From contig OZ245718.1 in assembly GCA_965227045.1 (NCBI GenBank), positions 3,224,001 through 3,288,000 on the forward strand: 64,000 bases of DNA. The letters are read 5' to 3'. Below, piece by piece: positions 59,098-64,000 of this stretch. A program made the translations under genes and the position numbers. Origin of the DNA: UBA10649 sp965227045. Lineage in GTDB: Bacteria > Actinomycetota > Actinomycetes > S36-B12. Position 1 is the stretch's first letter, and each line of letters opens with the position of its first letter. Under the pieces are notes generated by a model, which searched no databases, had not been told where the DNA came from, and was given only the letters and a program-made list of their open reading frames with translations.

Positions 59098-60275
59098 CCG
59101 TCCGTAGCCAGTTCGGGTCTGACGTCCTGATCACGGGATGGTCGCATTCCGAGTTTGGGAAGTTGGCAGATCACGACGTGGAATCGCTTGTTGTGGGCGT
59201 CGCTACGGAGGCAGTAGCGAACGCGGGACTCGAGTTCGCTGACATCGACGCGATCTACGTTGGCAATTTCAACTCCGGATTGACCCCCCTGTCTTTCGTG
59301 TCGTCGCTCGCGCTCCAGTCGTCAGATTCTCTGCTGTGCATCCCGGCGACACGCGTCGAGAACGCGTGCGCCTCCGGTTCCGCGGCCGTGCACGCGGGGA
59401 TTATCGCGCTGCTTGCGGGAGTTGCGCGGAATGTCTTGGTCGTTGGTGTGGAGAAGATGACGCATGCCTCTGCCTCATCCGTTGGAAGCGCGCTCTTAGG
59501 TGCGGATTACGATCTAGCGGGCGAGGCCTCTTCGTCGGGATTTGCTGGCATATTCGCCACCGTTGCTGACGCGTACACCTCGCGGTATGGGGACTGCTCG
59601 GATTCTTTGGCGATGATCGCGGCCAAGAGCCATCGCAACGCGATGGACAACCCCTATGCCCATCTTCGTAAGGACCTAGGGCTCGAATTCTGTCGGACGG
59701 TGTCAGACAAGAATCCCGTAGTCGCGGGCCAACTACGCAGGACCGATTGTTCTCCGGTCTCAGACGGTGCGGCCGCGCTCGTCTTGTCCACGGCGGCGTC
59801 GGCGACTACGTCAGCCGTGAGGATGATCGGCTTCAGTCACGCCAATGACTTCCTGCCGGGAAGCAAGCGAGATCCTCTTGCGTTCGTGGGGAGCGAGATG
59901 GCGTGGAATCGAGCCCTGGAGATGGCGGGCGTTACGGTGACCGATCTTAGCCTCGTCGAGTTGCACGACTGCTTCACCATCGCCGAGCTCAATCTGTATG
60001 AAGTGCTCGGGATCACGGAGCGGGGTCGCGCACGCGAAGCGCTGGACGAGGGCTGGGTGTTCGCCGGCGGGCGGATACCTGTCAACCGATCTGGTGGCCT
60101 GAAGTCGAAAGGCCACCCGGTTGGGGCGACTGGAGTAAGCCAATACGTAATGGCCGCCCAGCAGCTGACAGGATCAGCGGGCGCGATGCAGCTGCCGAAC
60201 GTCGCGAGAGTCGCCGTGCACAATATGGGAGGCTTAGCAGTGGCCAACTATGTCGGCGTCCTGGAATTGGCGTAG
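59094..60275 (+). CDS. Thiolase, SCP-x type
   Basis: 393 aa, GTG start overlapping the malic-enzyme stop (GTGA). Nucleophilic Cys92 in VENACASGSAAVH, the HDCFTIAEL box and SKGHPVGATG are intact, so a working thiolase. It is a more distant relative of the SCP-x thiolase at 27427. Coupling to a malic enzyme is unusual and suggests that the acyl-CoA released here feeds directly into C4/C3 interconversion. Convergent with the minus-strand TIM-barrel gene (46 bp between stops, no clear hairpin seen). Confidence 0.92.
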   Translation: MTVRSQFGSDVLITGWSHSEFGKLADHDVESLVVGVATEAVANAGLEFADIDAIYVGNFNSGLTPLSFVSSLALQSSDSLLCIPATRVENACASGSAAVHAGIIALLAGVARNVLVVGVEKMTHASASSVGSALLGADYDLAGEASSSGFAGIFATVADAYTSRYGDCSDSLAMIAAKSHRNAMDNPYAHLRKDLGLEFCRTVSDKNPVVAGQLRRTDCSPVSDGAAALVLSTAASATTSAVRMIGFSHANDFLPGSKRDPLAFVGSEMAWNRALEMAGVTVTDLSLVELHDCFTIAELNLYEVLGITERGRAREALDEGWVFAGGRIPVNRSGGLKSKGHPVGATGVSQYVMAAQQLTGSAGAMQLPNVARVAVHNMGGLAVANYVGVLELA

Positions 60276-60321
60276 TGCGCGTTCCCATCTGGGCGGCAGA
60301 AGTCGGAGATTCACTAACGCG

Positions 60322-61200
60322 TCAACGAGCGCAAGATTGCCTCTCAAACACTTCCGTCGTCGTCTCTGCTAGCAGGCGTGTCGCGTCTGCAGGTTCCATC
60401 ATACCGAGCGTGTCGGATAACACCTCGACCGAAACTGGAGCAGAAACTCCGGAGGAGTACATCGTTGATAGCAAAGAGTCGATGTCGAAGCCTCCACGCC
60501 CGGGAGCTTCCCGCAGGTGAAAGGCTTCCTCGAGAAAGCTGACATCTTCCGCGGGCGTTGCAGTTCCGTCGCCGACCTGAATCAGGATGACTCGATCGGC
60601 GGGGACGGCGCGGATCAGCTCCAGGTCGGCTGCTCCCCGGAAGTGGTGCCAGAAGTCGATGAGCAGACCGCCGTTGGCGCGATTCGCCTCCTCGACGAGG
60701 CGCAAGGCGGCGCCGGCATCCGGGATGTTTGTTGTGGGGACGAACGCGAGGGCGACGAGAAGGTCTACTTCGGCAGCCCGATCGCAGAGCTCAGCGAAAC
60801 GTTCCACCGCGTTGGGCTCCAGATCCGCGTCGAATGCCCCCATCGCGGCGAGGTGCCGGCAGCCGAAGGTATCGGCGATCGCAAACATCGCTTCTATGTC
60901 TGCTGCAGGCGTATAGCCGTAGCGGTCGTAGAACCGCGAGCCCGCTTGGTCTGCGTCGACGGCAAACCCTGCAGCCACCTCCAGCTCGCTAAAGCTCACT
61001 CCGTTGGAGGTCAGAATCGACTTCATCTCTTGTGGAGTGGTGCCAGTTGCGACCGTCTCACGATACGCGGAGAGACTCATTCCGATCGAGTCGAATCCCG
61101 CTGAGGCCGCTGCCTCCACTCTCTCGGCGAAGGACCTCGTTCTGATCGTCGACATGTTCGCAAGGATCATGGGCTGCATAGACCCGTTGACGTTCAGCAA
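60322..61200 (-). CDS. Sugar phosphate isomerase/epimerase-like TIM-barrel protein
   Basis: 292 aa from TTG 61200, 7 bases after a TAGGAG site; ATG codons at 61179 and 61167 are alternatives. AP-endonuclease-2/xylose-isomerase-like barrel: FAERVEAAASAGFDSIGMSL, LLIDFWHHFRGAAD and the metal-ligand type segment APVSVEVLS at the C-terminus. Relatives include myo-inosose dehydratase, hydroxypyruvate isomerase and 3-dehydroshikimate dehydratase. The substrate cannot be called. Its operator is at 61238, shared with the divergent metallo-hydrolase. Confidence 0.8.
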   Translation of the reverse strand: MLNVNGSMQPMILANMSTIRTRSFAERVEAAASAGFDSIGMSLSAYRETVATGTTPQEMKSILTSNGVSFSELEVAAGFAVDADQAGSRFYDRYGYTPAADIEAMFAIADTFGCRHLAAMGAFDADLEPNAVERFAELCDRAAEVDLLVALAFVPTTNIPDAGAALRLVEEANRANGGLLIDFWHHFRGAADLELIRAVPADRVILIQVGDGTATPAEDVSFLEEAFHLREAPGRGGFDIDSLLSTMYSSGVSAPVSVEVLSDTLGMMEPADATRLLAETTTEVFERQSCAR

Positions 61201-61237
61201 CAGTTGACTCCTAAGGATCAGCGACTCACATCGATCT

Positions 61238-61253
61238 TAGTACGTACGTCCAA
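61238..61253. promoter_or_regulatory. Palindromic operator TAGTAC-gtac-GTCCAA
   Basis: 10 of 12 consensus bases, in the divergent region between the TIM-barrel gene and the metallo-hydrolase. GTAC in the centre makes a longer local palindrome. Confidence 0.68.
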
Positions 61254-61354
61254 TTTTCTGTAGTATTTCACAACGCATCAGATGATCCGAGTCCACAGCT
61301 TCGCGCGCGTCCGGAGCGGTATTGGTGGACAACGACATTTCACACGGAGGTGCC

Positions 61355-62167
61355 ATGACCGGTCGTGCCATAAGGGTGCAGGGATCTCTCGATCTTTGGA
61401 TGGGAGGATCGGTGACTTCATCAACTAGATGCATACTTGCTCCGAATCCTTCTGCGATGACCCTAGAAGGCACCAACACGTGGCTCCTGGGCGCTCCAGG
61501 GAGCAGTAGGACTGTCGTCGTCGATCCAGGCCCGGACGAGCAGGAACACCTCGATGCAATTGCCGACACGGCAGCCGGAACAGTCGCGGAAATACTGCTC
61601 ACTCACGGCCATGCCGATCACTCCGCGGGCGCACGTTCACTGGCTCAGCGGCTCGGAGTTCGTGTCCGTGCTATGGATCCGCAGCACCAGCTCGGGTCAG
61701 AGGGGTTGGTTGGTGGAGATGTCCTCGACCTAGGGGAGTGGGTCATCGAGGTGGTCGCTACTCCGGGGCATAGCACGGACAGTTTGTGCTTCGTCATCCC
61801 ACACGAGGGCGCGATTCTGACGGGCGACACGGTGCTAGGAAGAGGCCCGTCGGTCGTCGACTGGCCAAACGGGAATCTCCGCGACTATCTCGACAGCCTG
61901 CGTCTGCTGCGTGACGTTGTTGCGGTTCGAAACGTGGGTGCTTTGCTGCCTGGACATGGTCCCGCGCTCTCGGATCCCGGAGGTGTCATAGACGCGTACT
62001 TGGAGCACCGAAGTTTGCGCTTGAGCGCAGTGCAAGCCGCACTGGATTCCGGCATTCGCGAACCATTAGACATCGTCCGTCGCGTCTATGCTGACGTTCC
62101 AGAGGCAGCCTGGCCATACGCCGAGATGTCGGTTCGAGCCCAGTTGGAATACCTCTCGGGGCTGTAA
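61355..62167 (+). CDS. Metallo-beta-lactamase-fold hydrolase (LACTB2-like)
   Basis: 270 aa from ATG 61355 (GGAGGTG site); an upstream TTG at 61322 in frame is less likely. Metal motif LTHGHADHSAGA (HxHxDH), further ligands in TPGHSTDSLCF and DTVLGRG, and a late GHGPALSDP. The C-terminal winged-helix-like part LDIVRRVYADVPEAAWPYAE matches LACTB2 and related thioesterase or lactonase proteins. A metal-dependent hydrolase of a thioester or lactone is likely. Convergent with the MDR gene (33 bp). Confidence 0.87.
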   Translation: MTGRAIRVQGSLDLWMGGSVTSSTRCILAPNPSAMTLEGTNTWLLGAPGSSRTVVVDPGPDEQEHLDAIADTAAGTVAEILLTHGHADHSAGARSLAQRLGVRVRAMDPQHQLGSEGLVGGDVLDLGEWVIEVVATPGHSTDSLCFVIPHEGAILTGDTVLGRGPSVVDWPNGNLRDYLDSLRLLRDVVAVRNVGALLPGHGPALSDPGGVIDAYLEHRSLRLSAVQAALDSGIREPLDIVRRVYADVPEAAWPYAEMSVRAQLEYLSGL

Positions 62168-62200
62168 AGCCAAGCCAGGCTGAGGTCTGCCCATTAAGCC

Positions 62201-63199
62201 TCACGGCCACGAGATGACAACTTTTCCGATCTGGCGCCCTGAGGCCATGTATTCATACGCCTGCATCGCCTCTGCGAAACGGAAGGTGCGGTCGATCACG
62301 GGGGATATGCGATGCTCGATCAGAAAGGCGAGCATTGACTCGAAGTGCGCCCTTGACCCCACTAGGACGCCCTGAAGGTCCACGGCCCGAACGGCAAGCT
62401 CGGAAGGGTCAATCGTTCCAGCGGCGAGACCTCCGATCAGGGAAATCTTGCCTCCAACCTTGCAGGCCTTGATCGAGCCGCTGACAGATGCACCGCCAAC
62501 CGTCTCGACCACGTTGTCGACTCCCTGACCGTCGGTCAGTTCACGGACCTTGGCCGGCCACTTGTCGTCACGCTGATCCACGACTGCTACCGCTCCCAGG
62601 CTCGACAAAGTGGGGAACTTGGCGGGCGTGGTCGACGTTGCGATCACGTGTGCGCCTCGCGCCAACGCAAACTGGAGCGCGAATATCGAGACGCCTCCGG
62701 AGCCTTGGACCAAGACACAATCGCCGGCTTCGATCTGGCCGACTGCGTTCCACGCGGTTACCGCCGCACAGGGAAGGGTCGCGGCACTTCGAGGATCGAC
62801 GCCGTTTGGGATCTTCACGGTGCCTTCGGCGGAAAGTAGGCAGTACTCCGCGAGCACGCCGTCCCTGGTCCCTCCCAGAGCAGAGCTGAGGTACTCCTTC
62901 TTGATTGGTCCATCGATCCACGACTGGAAGAATGTGCCCGCGACCATGTCACCTGGTGACACGCGCTGCGCACCCGGTCCGCACGACACCACTTCGCCAA
63001 CGCCGTCCGATAACGGGACGAAGCCATCGATGCGGCTGTACGTTCCGTCCTTAACCCCCCGGAGCATGATTAGGTCTCGATAGTTGAGGGACGCGGCCCG
63101 TAGTCGGACTAGGACCTCTCCCGGGCCCGGGGTCGGCATCTCTTCGTCGACGGTTTCTACTCCGTATGCACCCTGCGACGTGAACCGATATGCCTTCAT
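62201..63199 (-). CDS. Zinc-independent MDR oxidoreductase (quinone-reductase-like)
   Basis: 332 aa from ATG 63199, preceded by AAAGGAG; the frame is open to 63286 but that extension has no ribosome site. GroES-like N-terminal domain (EVLVRLRAASLNYRDLIMLRG) and Rossmann domain with VLVQGSGGVSIFALQFA. It lacks the structural and catalytic zinc Cys, as in quinone oxidoreductase and crotonyl-CoA reductase-like MDRs. NAD(P)H-dependent reduction of an enone or quinone is likely. An operator lies 110 bp upstream, shared with the divergent partial gene. Confidence 0.9.
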   Translation of the reverse strand: MKAYRFTSQGAYGVETVDEEMPTPGPGEVLVRLRAASLNYRDLIMLRGVKDGTYSRIDGFVPLSDGVGEVVSCGPGAQRVSPGDMVAGTFFQSWIDGPIKKEYLSSALGGTRDGVLAEYCLLSAEGTVKIPNGVDPRSAATLPCAAVTAWNAVGQIEAGDCVLVQGSGGVSIFALQFALARGAHVIATSTTPAKFPTLSSLGAVAVVDQRDDKWPAKVRELTDGQGVDNVVETVGGASVSGSIKACKVGGKISLIGGLAAGTIDPSELAVRAVDLQGVLVGSRAHFESMLAFLIEHRISPVIDRTFRFAEAMQAYEYMASGRQIGKVVISWP

Positions 63200-63310
63200 C
63201 CGTGATCTCCTTTGGACGGACAACGTCGAAGCGATAAGGCTCGAGACGCGCGCCAACTCGCCTTTTCCACGCCCTATTGTGCACACCGGTCGGAATGCCG
63301 ACTCACCCGG

Positions 63311-63326
63311 TAGGACGGATGGCCTA
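63311..63326. promoter_or_regulatory. Palindromic operator TAGGAC-ggat-GGCCTA
   Basis: 11 of 12 consensus bases, 51 bp upstream of the GTG at 63377 and also in front of the divergent MDR gene. Confidence 0.75.
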
Positions 63327-63376
63327 ATATCTCATCTGGAAACGACTGCTGGCCCATCGTTGAGAAAGGAGGATCT

Positions 63377-64000
63377 GTGTGTGCGTTGGAAATAAGCCAA
63401 TCTGCCCGCCAACCCGAAGACTGGACGGAGCCAGGAGTCTTTGAGGTTTCTCCAGGCGTCTATCGCGTTCCATTGCCCCTCCCTCTTGACGGGCTGCGTG
63501 CCGTCAACGTGTACCTGATCGTGGGTGTCAACGGGATTACGGCGATCGACTCCGGTTGGGCCATCCCCGAAGCTAGAGGTTTGTTCTTGGATGCTCTTGT
63601 CGCGCTCGGGGCCGCGCCCGGCGACGTACGGCGCTTCCTCATCACCCACATCCATGGCGATCACTATCAACACGCCATAGCGCTACGGCGCGAGTTTGGC
63701 ATCCAGGTAGAGCTGGGAATCGACGAGCGGACCAACCTGGAGATGGTGAGGAGTCCAGACTTCACCCCGGCTCGTGCACAACTTCGATTGCTGCAAAGTC
63801 TCGGAGCGCGGGAGCTCGCCGAACGCCTCCTGACGGAGAGTTCGGACACCTTGCCAGACATCTCAAACATGGAGCCTCCTGACAGGTGGATGTCTGCGGG
63901 GCGACTCGAACTTGATGACCAGCGGAACATCGACATCGTCTCCACGCCCGGCCATACGCGCGGGCATATGGTGTTCCACGACCTCGACGCACGTCTGCTG
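63377..64000 (+). CDS. Metallo-beta-lactamase-fold hydrolase (3' partial)
   Basis: At least 208 codons, running off the end of the window. Start chosen as GTG 63377 behind AAAGGAGG; TTG 63386 is a second option. Motifs: VNVYLIVGVNGITAIDSGW, the metal site ITHIHGDHYQHA (HxHGDH) and STPGHTRGHMVFHD near the edge with the next His. An insertion between these two motifs (about residues 125-175) is helical and also seen in CoA-thioesterase and lactonase members. A second metallo-hydrolase lies at 61355 but is only distantly similar. Confidence 0.85.
   Translation, partial: MCALEISQSARQPEDWTEPGVFEVSPGVYRVPLPLPLDGLRAVNVYLIVGVNGITAIDSGWAIPEARGLFLDALVALGAAPGDVRRFLITHIHGDHYQHAIALRREFGIQVELGIDERTNLEMVRSPDFTPARAQLRLLQSLGARELAERLLTESSDTLPDISNMEPPDRWMSAGRLELDDQRNIDIVSTPGHTRGHMVFHDLDARLL

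Noticed and set aside
4998..63326. The repeated palindrome as a KstR or KstR2 binding site
   Set aside because: The half-site TAGGAC and N4 spacing differ from the AAC..GTT (KstR) and CAAG..CTTG (KstR2) sites I know.
1..64000. CRISPR arrays, tRNA or rRNA genes, insertion sequences
   Set aside because: I looked for regularly spaced repeats, cloverleaf-type sequences, transposase motifs and terminal repeats, and found none that I can support.

Overview
The window is a 64-kb stretch of catabolic DNA from a high-GC actinobacterium (Actinomycetota). The evidence is frequent GTG and TTG starts, a mycofactocin-coupled short-chain dehydrogenase, a mycothiol-dependent maleylpyruvate-isomerase-family protein, and CoA-based side-chain degradation enzymes of the kind found in Rhodococcus, Gordonia and Mycolicibacterium. 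I cannot name the genus. I saw no rRNA, tRNA, CRISPR array, transposase or integrase.

Layout. 1-3 kb: isochorismatase-type hydrolase, flavin-split-barrel protein, SDR, enoyl-CoA hydratase. 3-9 kb: thiolase and MDMPI-family gene (minus), second SDR (plus), propionyl-CoA synthetase and third SDR (minus). 9-10.7 kb: the only regulator found, a TetR protein, and an SDR. 10.8-15 kb: compact operon of Ltp2-like aldolase, DUF35 partner, Rieske oxygenase and acyl-CoA ligase. 15-17 kb: dienelactone hydrolase and mycofactocin SDR (minus). 17-22 kb: complete sugar-type ABC importer with two binding proteins. 22-30 kb: kinase-like and acyl-CoA-dehydrogenase pair, SDR, hydrolase, hydratases, thiolase, MaoC pair and SDR, i.e. 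a beta-oxidation set. 30.5-36.5 kb: two further binding proteins flanking a 2OG-Fe(II) oxygenase, bicupin and ThDP enzyme. 36.5-38.6 kb: a decaying module with a frameshifted SDR and a Rieske oxygenase that has lost two cluster ligands. 38.9-42.8 kb: second ABC importer. 42.9-50.4 kb: hydantoinase/acetone-carboxylase-like genes, including two copies of a HyuB protein with a cysteine-rich C-terminal domain. 50.5-57.7 kb: two amidases, each beside a tiny GatC/AtzG-like protein, a DMT exporter, a sixth binding protein and a flavin-barrel protein. 57.7-64 kb: malic enzyme, thiolase, TIM-barrel isomerase, two metallo-beta-lactamase-fold hydrolases and an MDR reductase.

The most striking feature is not a gene. 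About twenty copies of one 16-bp palindrome, consensus TAGGAC-N4-GTCCTA, sit in the promoter regions of nearly all transcription units, including the one between the TetR gene and its divergent neighbour. I infer one large regulon, probably controlled by that TetR protein, that takes up and degrades an unidentified carbon skeleton. The inferred route is ABC uptake, oxygenation, amide or ester hydrolysis, ATP-dependent carboxylation, CoA activation, beta-oxidation and retro-aldol cleavage, then propionyl-CoA, acetyl-CoA and malate metabolism. Several units repeat one plan: operator, binding-protein gene, strong hairpin, enzymes.
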